A DNA stretch of 40,261 nucleotides, taken from Phycisphaeraceae bacterium. GTDB taxonomy: Bacteria; Planctomycetota; Phycisphaerae; Phycisphaerales; Phycisphaeraceae. The notes under the pieces were generated by a model. That model made no database searches. It was given only the letters and a program-made list of their open reading frames with translations, and was not told the origin of the DNA. The first letter of the stretch is position 1, and every line of letters starts with the position of its first letter. The position numbers and the translations under genes are program-made. The stretch spans positions 1 through 40,261 of the forward strand of contig PAIY01000142.1 of NCBI GenBank assembly GCA_002704825.1, read 5' to 3'. Below, in pieces: positions 7,774 to 16,487 of this stretch.

Positions 7774-10700
7774 TTACAAACTCGCCAACTGCTGCTTGAG
7801 TGATTCGAGTTCGGCTTGCTTGGCAGCGAGTTGATCGCGCGTCTGCTGCACCAAATGTGCTGGCGCTTTCTCTGCGTAATTCGGATTGGACAGGCGACCT
7901 TCCAGACCCTTGGCCTGTTTTTCGGCATCGGCAATCAATTTGGTCAAGCGTTCCTTTTCTTCGTCAGCATTCACCAAGTCGTGCAGATAGACTTCCATGT
8001 CACCCAACACCGCGCTGGCGGCGTTCTGTGGTTTAGTCATGTCCGCTGCAACGTTGAGTTCGCTGATCGCAGCAAACGTCTTAAGCAATCCCCCGCCCCC
8101 GGAAGCTTGAAGCAAAGTCGCATTCTCGCCCGAGGCTTTGATCGAACACACCACCTGCTGGCGGGGTGGAATCTTGTATGCGGTACGCACCTGACGCACT
8201 GCAGTCACCACGTCGACCAACAAGTCGAACTCCTTAAGCGCATCGGTGTCGATGAGTGATTCATCCGCAACGGGCCAGGCGGCTTTGACGAGTAGATCAC
8301 TTGCAGGCAGTTGCAAACCTTCGACACCACGCTGGGGCACGACTTCGTTCAATCGCTCCCACAATTTCTCGGTGATATAGGGCATCGCAGGATGCAGTAA
8401 ACGCAAAATGGTGTCCAGCACCGTGGTCAACACGTTTGCTTGTGCGGGATTGGTTTTGATCGTCGGCTTGACGGCTTCAATGTACCAGTCACAGAAGTCA
8501 CGCCAGATGAAGTCGTACAGACCGTCAGCATAAGGCTTGAACTCGTAACCCTTGATCGCCTTGGTGGTCGATGCAATGGTTTGAGCCAAACGCGAGAGAA
8601 TCCATTTGTCAGCCAGCGTTAAATCGCCCCCGGAAGCATTTGCATCAATGCCCTCAATATTCGACAGACTGAACCGCACCGCGTTCCAGAGTTTGTTGGC
8701 AAAGTTTCGGCCAAGATCAAACTTCTCACTCGTGTTGCGGGCTGCGGGCATGTCATCCGTCGGAGCCTGTTTGCCTGACGCCACGCCGTAGCTGGAGACC
8801 ATCTTCTTGCCCTTGGCCGAGGGACTGTCCTGCACGGGAGCAGCAACCTTGTGGCCACGTCCATCGCCGACATACTTGGGCGTGAAGCTCTCGCCGGTGT
8901 GCGGGCAAACCATGTCCACGGGTAAGCGCACGTCCTGCGTTTGCGTGGTCATGCTGGCCAGCGTGAATCGCATCGCGTCACTGCCATGCGAGTGAATGAT
9001 GTCGAACGGGTCCACGCCATTACCCAGTGATTTACTCATCTTCTGGCCGTGTCCGTCCTGAATCATCGCGTGGATGAACACATCCTTAAACGGCAGATCA
9101 CCCTTGCGGAAATAGCGGTTGAACATGACCATTCGTGAAACCCACAATGTGATAATCTCACGCGCGGTACACAGCACCGTCGACGGGTTCCACGTCTTAA
9201 GCACGTCGGTTTCTTCCGGCCAACCCATCGTCGACATCGGCCAGAGTCCGGAACTGAACCATGTGTCGAGGACATCGGGGTCTTGATGTGCTTCTAAACA
9301 TTCTGGTAATTGACTTAAGTATTCGTCGAAAATATCAGTGTCGGGATATTCGACTTGAAGGGAACCATTAACAACAGGCCGGGAAATCCACTGAATTAAT
9401 TTTTCTAATAAATGGCCTGCAGCTTCTGTTTGAGCGACGATATGACAAGTCTCAGGATCATCTGTCCACCTTACGAAAGATTCGTCTGGCAAACCAGCAA
9501 CTTCAAATATGCCATAAATCGCTCGTTCAATTTTCTGTTGATGAACTTCTGTTTGTTTCCATGCAGATTCCCTTTCACCTAGCGTGAAACTTTGTGGGCC
9601 TACATTATTAAACTTGAATGTCCACACCGGTATCCGATGGCCCCACCACAGTTGGCGGCTGATGCACCAGTCGCGGATGTTTTCGTGCCAGCTTTGGAAA
9701 TTCTTGGCATAGCGCGGGGGATAGAACGTTAACTCGCCGGTGTCTTCGGTGAAGCTTGCTCCCTCTTTCCAAACGCAGCCTTCGGACTGCTGGCGTTGGG
9801 TAGGCGACATCGCATTGAGTGCTGCACCTGCAAGGCGATCATCGGTCACCTTCACGTACCACTGGTCGGAGAGGTAGGGTTCGACGGGGACGTGGGAGCG
9901 ATAGCTGTGGCCGACGCTGTGTTTGTAGGGTTTCTTTTCGACGAACAGATCGTTGGCTTCAAACCATTTGATGATGGCTTTGCGAGCCTCTTCACGCGAG
10001 AGTCCGACGAAGGGTTTGAGCGTTTCGTTGGCTTCGGGCTTCTCACTCTCCGGCCAACCGTGGGTGATGCTGATGCTGCCGTCCAATGCCATGACGTTGA
10101 TGATGGGCAGATCGTGACGCTGGCCGATCATGTAGTCGTTTGGATCGTGGGCGGGGGTGACTTTCAAAAAGCCGGAGGCGAATTTCGCTTTTTCGTCGGA
10201 GGATTCGGGATCACCGATCACGACGTAGTCATCGCCGATGATGGGGATGATGCGGTCGACGATGGGCAGCTTCACGAATTGGCCAATGGTGTGCTTGTTC
10301 TTGGGATCGTCGGGGTTCACTGCGACCGCGGTATCACCGAGCATGGTTTCGGGTCGGGTGGTGGCGACGGTGGCAAACTCACCAGTGAGATTGCCTTGCT
10401 CATCACAGATTGGATACTTCATGTAGTAGAAGAATCCGTCGATGTCGCGCATTTCGACTTCGTCGTCTGCCAGCGCGGTTTGGGTTGCCGGGTCCCAGTT
10501 GACCAGTCGTTTGCCACGATAGATCAGACCGTCTTTGAACAGTTGGAAGAACGCTTCACGCACGGCCTTGGCACAGGTTTCGTCCATGGTGAATCGCTGG
10601 CGATCCCAATCACACGAACAACCCATGGCTTTGAGTTGGTCGGTGATGCGGCCTTCGTATTCGTCTTTCCAATCCTGCACCAGTGCGATGAACTTGTCGC

Positions 10701-11058
10701 GGCCACCTTCTCCGTTGAGTTCCATCTGCTTGTGTTCTTTGAGAGCCGGTTTGCCTTCAGCTTGCAGACGTTTGTCGACGACGGTTTGCGTGGCGATACC
10801 AGCATGGTCCGTGCCGGGCATCCACATGGCATTGAATCCAACCATGCGGTGATAGCGGGTGAGGATGTCCTGCAAGGTGTTGTTGAGCGCATGCCCCATG
10901 TGCAGTGCAGCGGTGACGTTCGGCGGCGGGATGACAATGCTGTAAGGCACACCCTTATCTTCCGGGGTCGCATGGAAAGCGTTGGCATCATTCCAGAGTT
11001 TGGTGATATCCGGCTCGACATCGGCTGGGACGTACATGGAGGCAAGTTCGCTGCTCAT
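7774..11058 (-). CDS. valS: Valyl-tRNA synthetase
   Basis: This 1094-residue class I aminoacyl-tRNA synthetase charges tRNA-Val. HMGH (the HIGH motif) is at residues 53-56 after PPPNVTAAL, and KMSKSLGN is near 672. Other landmarks are ISRQLWWGHRIPVW, DVLDTWFSSGLWP and RNFANKLWNA. The C-terminal 70 residues form the tRNA-binding coiled coil (KERLTKLIADAEKQ...LESLKQQLASL). It is longer than the usual 880-950 residues because of two inserts, one between HRIPVW and DPDVLDTWF (about residues 473-589) and one between TQDVRLPVD and the RNFANK motif. The first insert is encoded by visibly AT-richer DNA than its surroundings. The ATG at 11058 (MSSELASMY) is preferred over an in-frame upstream start inside the terminator region. 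leuC lies upstream on the same strand, separated by a terminator. Confidence 0.95.
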   Translation of the reverse strand: MSSELASMYVPADVEPDITKLWNDANAFHATPEDKGVPYSIVIPPPNVTAALHMGHALNNTLQDILTRYHRMVGFNAMWMPGTDHAGIATQTVVDKRLQAEGKPALKEHKQMELNGEGGRDKFIALVQDWKDEYEGRITDQLKAMGCSCDWDRQRFTMDETCAKAVREAFFQLFKDGLIYRGKRLVNWDPATQTALADDEVEMRDIDGFFYYMKYPICDEQGNLTGEFATVATTRPETMLGDTAVAVNPDDPKNKHTIGQFVKLPIVDRIIPIIGDDYVVIGDPESSDEKAKFASGFLKVTPAHDPNDYMIGQRHDLPIINVMALDGSISITHGWPESEKPEANETLKPFVGLSREEARKAIIKWFEANDLFVEKKPYKHSVGHSYRSHVPVEPYLSDQWYVKVTDDRLAGAALNAMSPTQRQQSEGCVWKEGASFTEDTGELTFYPPRYAKNFQSWHENIRDWCISRQLWWGHRIPVWTFKFNNVGPQSFTLGERESAWKQTEVHQQKIERAIYGIFEVAGLPDESFVRWTDDPETCHIVAQTEAAGHLLEKLIQWISRPVVNGSLQVEYPDTDIFDEYLSQLPECLEAHQDPDVLDTWFSSGLWPMSTMGWPEETDVLKTWNPSTVLCTAREIITLWVSRMVMFNRYFRKGDLPFKDVFIHAMIQDGHGQKMSKSLGNGVDPFDIIHSHGSDAMRFTLASMTTQTQDVRLPVDMVCPHTGESFTPKYVGDGRGHKVAAPVQDSPSAKGKKMVSSYGVASGKQAPTDDMPAARNTSEKFDLGRNFANKLWNAVRFSLSNIEGIDANASGGDLTLADKWILSRLAQTIASTTKAIKGYEFKPYADGLYDFIWRDFCDWYIEAVKPTIKTNPAQANVLTTVLDTILRLLHPAMPYITEKLWERLNEVVPQRGVEGLQLPASDLLVKAAWPVADESLIDTDALKEFDLLVDVVTAVRQVRTAYKIPPRQQVVCSIKASGENATLLQASGGGGLLKTFAAISELNVAADMTKPQNAASAVLGDMEVYLHDLVNADEEKERLTKLIADAEKQAKGLEGRLSNPNYAEKAPAHLVQQTRDQLAAKQAELESLKQQLASL

Positions 11059-11089
11059 GGTGTGAGTCTTTCGTGCGTTTATGATTTTC

Positions 11090-11130
11090 AAAAAAAACAG
11101 GGGCACGATCGTGGTGTGATCGGTGCCCCT
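11090..11130 (-). terminator. Rho-independent terminator between leuC and valS
   Basis: On the minus strand AGGGGCAC pairs with GTGCCCCT (11123-11130 and 11099-11106), followed by G and eight Ts (11090-11097). It ends leuC transcription ahead of valS. No leader peptide or T-box-like element was seen that would make it a valS attenuator. Confidence 0.8.
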
Positions 11131-11166
11131 GAGATTGTAAGTGAAATTAACTTCCAAGGGATTCGA

Positions 11167-11195
11167 CCCGTGCCTCAGGAGAGGCACGGCTTTGG
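11167..11195. repeat. Hairpin repeat CCGTG-CACGG-CTTTGG, copy 1
   Basis: CCGTGCCTC-AGGA-GAGGCACGG is a perfect 9-bp stem with a 4-base loop, flanked by CTTTGG. It lies just after the leuC stop. Copies with covarying stems are at 18906-18932 and 18961-18988. Confidence 0.75.
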
Positions 11196-11211
11196 GGCGA
11201 TGGTCGAGGGT

Positions 11212-12627
11212 TTAACAGACGCCTGCGGTGCCGGTTTGGATGGCTTCGGTGACGTATTCGCGGGGGTCGGTGACTTTGCCGGTGAGGGCAGAGGCAGCAG
11301 CGGTTAACGGGCTTGCCAGGTATACGCCGGCTTCCTTGTGACCCATTCGGCCGGGGAAGTTGCGGTTGGTGGTGCTGATGCAGTTGATCGGTTCATTGAG
11401 ACGACCAAAGGTATCCTGCGGACCACCGAGGCATGCTGCACAGCTGGCAGCACCGAGCATACAACCAGCATCAACCAGAATCTGCTCAATGCACTTATCA
11501 CCAGGGCCGACCGGTTCGCCGTTGAGTCCCAGACGTTTCATGTCTGAGTGCACTTCGGTGGAGCCGGGGACGACGAAGGTCGGGATCTTGACGGTGTTGC
11601 CGCTCAAGATGTTGGCTGCGAAGATCATGTCGGTGATCTTGCCACCGGTGCAGGAACCGATGTAAGCGCGGTCGAGTTTGACGTCTTTACATTCGCTCAC
11701 CGTTTTGGTGTTGTCCGGCGAGTGCGGTGCAGCGACCAACGGCTCGAAGCTTTCGAGATCCCATTCTGCTTCGAACTCATATTCCGCGCCTTCGTCTTCG
11801 GTATAGACCGTCCAGTCGGGGCGGTTGGAGCGAGCACGAACGTATTCGAGTGTCTTTTCATCGACATCGCAGATACCGTTCTTGCCACCTGCTTCGATGG
11901 CCATGTTGGTGAGGGTCATGCGGTCTTCGAGGGTCAGCGAACTGATACCGCTGCCGGTGAAGTACATCGCTTTGTAGGTTGCGCCGGAGAAGCCGATGCG
12001 ACCGATGACCGCGAGGATCAAGTCCTTGGCGGTGAGGTAGGCAGGGATCGCGCCATGGAAGGTGAACTTCATGGTGGGCGGGACCTTGAGCCAAGTCTTG
12101 CCGGTGCCCATTGCAAAGGCTGCGTCGGTGTTGCCGACACCCGTGGAGAACTGACCGAAGGCGCCTGCGGTGCAGGTGTGGCTGTCGGTACCGAGCATGA
12201 TTTCGCCTGGACGACAGTGACCTTCTTCGGGCAGTGCTTTGTGACAGACACCCTTGTAGGAAGTCTTGTTCGGATCGCGGTACGGGTTGGGCATACCGCT
12301 GCCGGCTTCGGTGTTCAGGAAGTCAGGGTCGTAGTAATACTTGATGCCCTGTTCCTTGACGAAGTCGCGAAGGATTTGAATATTGCGGTGACACTTGTCT
12401 TCAGCGGTGAAGATGTAGTGATCGGGAATGATGGGAATGCGGGTGTTGTCCCAGACCTTGGCGTCGGCACCGAATTTTTCCTTGAAGATACCGATGGTCC
12501 CCGGGCCACACACATCATGGGTCATCAGGATATCGACATCGACCCACACGTTTTCGCCAGGGGTCACTTCGGTCTTGCCGGCATGGGCGGCAAGGATCTT
12601 TTCGGTCATCGTCATCGGACGGGCCAT
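11212..12627 (-). CDS. leuC: 3-isopropylmalate dehydratase large subunit / aconitase-family protein
   Basis: The 471-residue product belongs to the aconitase superfamily. Its 4Fe-4S cluster is held by the Cys of GSCTGG and the pair in SCAACLGG; DSHTCTAGAFG is the usual active-site segment. It most resembles LeuC, which isomerises 2- and 3-isopropylmalate in leucine synthesis together with a small subunit (LeuD). No leuD is in the window, so a homoaconitase-like or related role cannot be excluded. The ATG at 12627 follows AGGAG (12635-12640 on the minus strand); the open frame extends 70 codons upstream without family character. Confidence 0.85.
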   Translation of the reverse strand: MARPMTMTEKILAAHAGKTEVTPGENVWVDVDILMTHDVCGPGTIGIFKEKFGADAKVWDNTRIPIIPDHYIFTAEDKCHRNIQILRDFVKEQGIKYYYDPDFLNTEAGSGMPNPYRDPNKTSYKGVCHKALPEEGHCRPGEIMLGTDSHTCTAGAFGQFSTGVGNTDAAFAMGTGKTWLKVPPTMKFTFHGAIPAYLTAKDLILAVIGRIGFSGATYKAMYFTGSGISSLTLEDRMTLTNMAIEAGGKNGICDVDEKTLEYVRARSNRPDWTVYTEDEGAEYEFEAEWDLESFEPLVAAPHSPDNTKTVSECKDVKLDRAYIGSCTGGKITDMIFAANILSGNTVKIPTFVVPGSTEVHSDMKRLGLNGEPVGPGDKCIEQILVDAGCMLGAASCAACLGGPQDTFGRLNEPINCISTTNRNFPGRMGHKEAGVYLASPLTAAASALTGKVTDPREYVTEAIQTGTAGVC

Positions 12628-13048
12628 CGGCTCATCTCCTGTACATCGCAGTTGAGGGTTAACGTAATACATTTCCACCAATTCGACGCCCTGCAACGGT
12701 TCGGAGTCGAGCAAAGCGAGCCATATATGGTAGCAGCACCCCCTGAAATTGGGAAGTCCGATGACGAATCCGAGCCCAAGGCGGTGAGAATTGCACGCGT
12801 CAGGCGAGCCGCGGTGTGTCACCGCGGGGTTGAGCAAAGCTCAAATTTGAGTGTCTTACGCGACATTGACAGCCATTTTTTGACCTGCGGTCAATCCCGC
12901 CGCGACACGCGTCGGCTCGCCTGAATCCTGACGCTGCAAATTGTTAAAAACCCAATCAATCTTGATGAGTATGTCTTTATTGTTATTTGTCGGATAAAAT
13001 GTTACGTGTTTTTATGCCTGGTCCGATTCACCTTTTAAACCGTCAACC
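12628..13048. other. Gene-free stretch between leuC and the CHAD gene
   Basis: Apart from the leuC ribosome binding site, the main content is the inverted-repeat element at 12799-12926. No convincing open frame or RNA gene was seen; promoters for both divergent genes must lie here but no clean hexamer pair was found. Confidence 0.5.
12799..12926. repeat. Small inverted-repeat element (CAGGCGAGCC termini)
   Basis: The left end (CAGGCGAGCCG, CACCGCGGGGTTGAGC) and right end (TCAATCCCGCCGCGACACG, CGGCTCGCCTG) are imperfect reverse complements about 125 bases apart. Fragments of the same family recur at 16572-16605, 16667-16684 and 17014-17036. It has no coding capacity and looks like a small non-autonomous repeat element. 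Confidence 0.65.
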
Positions 13049-13948
13049 ATGCCCCGAATTCCGTTGACATTTGAGCAAGTTCGCCAGCGTGTGCTCTCCG
13101 CCATCACCGACTGTCAGGCGATGGCCAGTGACGAGACGCGCAACGATCCGGCCGTGATCCACGACCTGCGAACCACCGGCAAGCGACTGCGTGCCTGGGG
13201 CAGACTCATGCGCGACGTCTGGGGTGATGAGACCTGGCGCACGGCCGACCATTGGGTGCGCGACATGTGTCGCCTGCTGGCAGGTTCACGTGATCAACAT
13301 GTCCAACAGCAGACGCTCAACCAACTCGCCCAGGTGAGCCAGGACCGCGAGAAGACCAAAACCATGGGCAGCGTCGCCATCCTCCAGGAACGCTGGGCGA
13401 CATGCGATGTGCAAGACGATCAACAGGACAACCCCCAACCGGATTGGCAGCGCATTGCCGACCTGCTGAGCTTTGCCTACGAGCATTGGCTCAATCACCC
13501 CATGGACGACCTCACCCTCAAGCAGCAGCAACGCCATTTAGCCAAGCGCCTCGAACACACCTACGCCAAAGCAAGACGCCTGGGTAAACAGGTCCAGGCT
13601 GATGCCCCCAACAGTGACGCCGTGTTATGTCACCGCTTCCGTAAATGGGTCAAGCATCTGCTCTATCAATTGGAGTTACTCGCCGAGTACAACCCCGAGA
13701 ACAAAAAGCTCAACAAACTCCGCAGCAAACTCAAAACCATCGCTGACGATCTGGGCGATCATCACGACCTTGCAGAACTATCCGATCAAATCCACGAACG
13801 CACCAATGAGCTGGATGACAAAGCCGTCAAACGCGTCGTGAAACTCATGCGCCAGCAGCAGTCGGATTTACTCACACACGCGATGAAAAAGTTTCGGCAG
13901 GTCTTCGAAGAAAAGTCGGAAACGTGGGTGAAGGGGTTGAGTCAGTGA
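13049..13948 (+). CDS. CHAD-domain protein
   Basis: The 299-residue all-alpha protein has the CHAD hallmark VIHDLRTTGKRLRAW (His38, Arg41, Lys45, Arg46, Arg48). A second conserved block, FRKWVKHLLYQLELL, is followed by LGDHHDLAEL near residue 245. CHAD domains are rich in conserved His and Lys/Arg and bind polyphosphate in characterised members. Here the domain stands alone, without a CYTH triphosphatase partner nearby. No clear ribosome binding site precedes the ATG. Intracellular polyphosphate binding is the best guess from the family. Confidence 0.8.
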   Translation: MPRIPLTFEQVRQRVLSAITDCQAMASDETRNDPAVIHDLRTTGKRLRAWGRLMRDVWGDETWRTADHWVRDMCRLLAGSRDQHVQQQTLNQLAQVSQDREKTKTMGSVAILQERWATCDVQDDQQDNPQPDWQRIADLLSFAYEHWLNHPMDDLTLKQQQRHLAKRLEHTYAKARRLGKQVQADAPNSDAVLCHRFRKWVKHLLYQLELLAEYNPENKKLNKLRSKLKTIADDLGDHHDLAELSDQIHERTNELDDKAVKRVVKLMRQQQSDLLTHAMKKFRQVFEEKSETWVKGLSQ

Positions 13949-13951
13949 ATC

Positions 13952-13996
13952 AAACCGCGATGCGGTTTCAGCGACACGCAGTGTCGCAGCTATTTT
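13952..13996. repeat. Two adjacent palindromic repeats after the CHAD gene
   Basis: AAACCGC-GAT-GCGGTTT (13952-13968) is followed by a 27-base unit at 13970-13996 containing GCGACAC-GCA-GTGTCGC and then AGCTATTTT. The 27-base unit is repeated exactly at 38042-38068. It may also serve as a transcription stop for the CHAD gene. Confidence 0.75.
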
Positions 13997-14137
13997 CAAA
14001 TATGAGCATACGTCGTATCTTAACGCATCAACAATAGCTGCATCACTTCCGGGGGCGTGATGCTGTTGCATCGAAGATACAAAATCGTGATAGCTTGTTA
14101 GCGCCGATTCATATATTTCAGATACAATGAATGAATC

Positions 14138-14419
14138 ATGTCTAACAATCATTTAGCAGTTATGCTCGAATGTCACAGCGCAGAAGCGCCATGGGTAGGC
14201 AATGTGAAAAATGTCACCAAGGCGTCTTTGTATGTGATCGAAGGCATTCACGCAGATTTAATCAATGGGTTTCATGATGTTCAAGAAGCAAATGGAGATT
14301 CTGTTTGCATCGCATCGGAAATGTCTATCGAACAAGCCGAATTGATGCAAAAACAGTTGGTTGAGTTATTCCAGAAAAATGGATTGGAAGTTTCGTCAAA
14401 TATATTTTATGACGAATAA
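14138..14419 (+). CDS. Small protein of unknown function
   Basis: The 93-residue product (MSNNHLAVMLECHSAEAPWV... ending FYDE) is not recognised. It is acidic, soluble-looking and has no signal peptide, membrane segment or Cys pair motif. It converges on lpxB with only six bases between the stop codons. There is no Shine-Dalgarno sequence, but a TACAAT lies about 10 bases upstream (14123-14128), which would fit a very short leader. An internal ATG at 14162 (MLECHS) is an alternative start. Confidence 0.5.
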   Translation: MSNNHLAVMLECHSAEAPWVGNVKNVTKASLYVIEGIHADLINGFHDVQEANGDSVCIASEMSIEQAELMQKQLVELFQKNGLEVSSNIFYDE

Positions 14420-14425
14420 TTTGTG

Positions 14426-15604
14426 TTATAGCCGTTGTAATAGTTGATCCGCGGCTTCGACTGAAAATACTTTCCCGTCAAACGCACCAATCACCTTGGC
14501 TAACTCCGTTTGTTGGTGTTGGCGAGTTACCTCGTTTGCTAATAATTTGTCGACTTCTTCGATGACGGGTTGGACTTTGCCGAAGTGGGGGACGAGTTCG
14601 GTGATGACGCGGTTGCCTGACTGCCACTCGCTGATAAGGTTGGGCAAGGTGAACGTATGTTGGGTGACGAGCCAGCGGCCTAATGCGTGATACAAAAAGC
14701 GGGAGGCGTTGAACATGGCGATCATGGGTTTGCCGTGGGCGGCGATTTGGAGGGTTACCGTGCCGGAGGTGGCCAATGCGACGTTAGACCAGCGGAGGAC
14801 GGATTCGGTTTTGCCGACGGTCAGGTGGAGGCGGTCTTGCCAGAGATCATCACAGCCTTGTTCGGATGCGATGGTTTTGATCATGTCTGCCAAACGTTGA
14901 TCCAATGCGGCGACGACGACCTGTAATTTATCATCACCGGGATGCCGCTTAAGCAGTTCACGGCAGGCTTGCACCATGGTTGGCCAATTCTTTGCAATCT
15001 CACCGCGACGCGAGCCGGGGAGCAGGATCAGTCGGAGTTCACTTTGCGGTAAATCGTGGGCTTCGTCATCACTGCCGGGCGCGTGACAGTTGGGGTCGAA
15101 CACCGGATGCCCGATGAATGTGGCAGGGACGTTGTGCCTGGCAAACCAATCCGGTTCAAACGGCAGTAAACACAAAATGCCATCCGACCATTTTTGCAAT
15201 CGACGGACCCGCCATGCTGCCCATGCCCAGACTTGCGGGGCGACTAAGTGAATCACTTTTGCACCTTTGACATTGTCCTTGACCAACTTGCAGATCGACC
15301 AGTTGGCAGCGGGTGAATCCACGGGGATGAGCATGTCGATGGGGTTGTCAGCAAGCCAGGCTTTAAGCGTTTTGAGTCGTTGTTTATGGGTTTTGAATTG
15401 CTTAAGCGCGCTGAGTCCCATGGCTGCGTGATCGGTGGTGTGTTCCAGCAACTGGGCGCCCGCGTCTTTGAGTTTGTTGCCACCCAACGCATGGATTTGC
15501 AGGGAGGGATCGCGGGTGAGCAGTTCGCGGACCACACCTGCTGCCAGCGCATCGCCACTGGGTTCGAAGGCGGTGATCAAAATTCGTTTTGGATTCGTCG
15601 TCAT
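14426..15604 (-). CDS. lpxB: Lipid-A-disaccharide synthase
   Basis: The 392-residue GT19-family glycosyltransferase should join UDP-diacylglucosamine and lipid X into the lipid A disaccharide at the inner membrane. Landmarks are the N-terminal SGD in AFEPSGDALAAGVV, MGLSAL, VAPQVWAWAAWRVRRL, LLPFEPDWF, FIGHPVFD, LLPGSRRGEI and ATSGTVTLQIAAHGKPM. The start at 15604 (MTTNPKRILI) puts the conserved domain at once and gives the usual length; an in-frame ATG 13 codons upstream is possible. Its presence supports an outer membrane with lipid A. No other lpx gene is in the window. Confidence 0.9.
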   Translation of the reverse strand: MTTNPKRILITAFEPSGDALAAGVVRELLTRDPSLQIHALGGNKLKDAGAQLLEHTTDHAAMGLSALKQFKTHKQRLKTLKAWLADNPIDMLIPVDSPAANWSICKLVKDNVKGAKVIHLVAPQVWAWAAWRVRRLQKWSDGILCLLPFEPDWFARHNVPATFIGHPVFDPNCHAPGSDDEAHDLPQSELRLILLPGSRRGEIAKNWPTMVQACRELLKRHPGDDKLQVVVAALDQRLADMIKTIASEQGCDDLWQDRLHLTVGKTESVLRWSNVALATSGTVTLQIAAHGKPMIAMFNASRFLYHALGRWLVTQHTFTLPNLISEWQSGNRVITELVPHFGKVQPVIEEVDKLLANEVTRQHQQTELAKVIGAFDGKVFSVEAADQLLQRL

Positions 15605-15680
15605 CAGGTTAATTACAGTACCATGATTAAATGTGTGATGCATGTGTCATATATGACAGATCATTTAAAACTTTGATGGA

Positions 15681-15701
15681 GCGCTAAACCGCAAGCGGTT
15701 T
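15681..15701. repeat. Palindrome AAACCGCAAGCGGTTT with flank
   Basis: The 16-base palindrome sits directly before the short-chain dehydrogenase start. Its 20-base extended form (15681-15700, GCGCTAAACCGCAAGCGGTT) is identical to 36436-36455, which overlaps the end of another gene. Confidence 0.7.
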
Positions 15702-15707
15702 GAAACG

Positions 15708-16487
15708 ATGTCACCTACCCAACCGATTATCTGGATCACCGGCGCCAGCAGTGGCATTGGTGCGGAATTGGCCAAGCAACTTTCACCGCGCGCCAATCGC
15801 GTGGTGTTATTCGCGCGTCGCAAGGATCGACTTGATGCGTTGGCGGAGTTGTTGCCGAACGTGGAAGCGGTGGCATTGGACTTAGCTGATTCAAGTGCGA
15901 TTTCGCAGATCATCCCGCAGGTGATGGATGATTTTGGTCATCCCGATGTACTGTTTAACAACGCGGGGTTTGGTGACTATCGCCCGGTGGCCCAACTCAC
16001 TGAAATTGAGCATCAGCAGATCATGCAGGTGAATTATCACGCACCTGCAGCGTTGATTCATCATGTCTTACCGGGCATGCTCAAAGCCAATCATGGGCAC
16101 GTGATTAACATCGCGTCGATTGCTGCCAAGTTCGGCCCGTGGGGTCATGGCCCGTATGCTGCTGCCAAGGCAGGTCTCATTGCGCTCACGCAAAGTCTGG
16201 CTATTGAGCATCAAGGCATTGGTGTACATTTTTCCTATGTCTGCCCCGGTATTATCAAGACGGAGTTTTTCGACACGCACGGTTACGACACGCCGCACAT
16301 GCAAAAGCAGGTTGCCAAGCATGGTATCCCCGTGGAGAAGGCGGTTAAGAAAATTGTGAAGCTGTTGGACAAGCCCAAGCTCGAACTCTGCGTGCCCGGA
16401 CATTATCGCATGCTCGATTGGGTCAAGGCGCTCAGCCCGTCATTGGCGATGAAATTGGTTGCAGGTGGCAGTCGGCCGTCAGAGTGA
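15708..16487 (+). CDS. Short-chain dehydrogenase/reductase
   Basis: The 259-residue classical SDR has the cofactor motif TGASSGIG (residues 11-18), FNNAG (83-87) and the catalytic Ser137, Tyr150, Lys154 (YAAAK). An Arg at the end of the second strand (FARRKDR) suggests NADP(H) preference, which is inference. The C-terminal 60 residues, with VEKAVKKIVKLLDKPKLE, resemble SDRs often annotated as DltE- or YqjQ-like. Substrate is unknown. It is divergent from lpxB with only about 100 bases between starts. Confidence 0.85.
   Translation: MSPTQPIIWITGASSGIGAELAKQLSPRANRVVLFARRKDRLDALAELLPNVEAVALDLADSSAISQIIPQVMDDFGHPDVLFNNAGFGDYRPVAQLTEIEHQQIMQVNYHAPAALIHHVLPGMLKANHGHVINIASIAAKFGPWGHGPYAAAKAGLIALTQSLAIEHQGIGVHFSYVCPGIIKTEFFDTHGYDTPHMQKQVAKHGIPVEKAVKKIVKLLDKPKLELCVPGHYRMLDWVKALSPSLAMKLVAGGSRPSE

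Noticed and set aside
7640-7834. 64-residue open frame between the pseudopilin array and valS
   Set aside because: It runs through an inverted repeat and the 3' end of valS, and has no protein-like features.
11059-11211. T-box or attenuator ahead of valS
   Set aside because: There is a good terminator, but no T-box sequence, anti-terminator or leader peptide. It is better explained as the end of leuC.
9796-11307. 503-residue open frame on the plus strand opposite valS
   Set aside because: It is the antisense shadow of valS and its composition mirrors the valS codons; valS carries all family motifs.
11548-12924. 458-residue open frame opposite leuC
   Set aside because: It is antisense to a clear leuC and has no recognisable domain or ribosome binding site.
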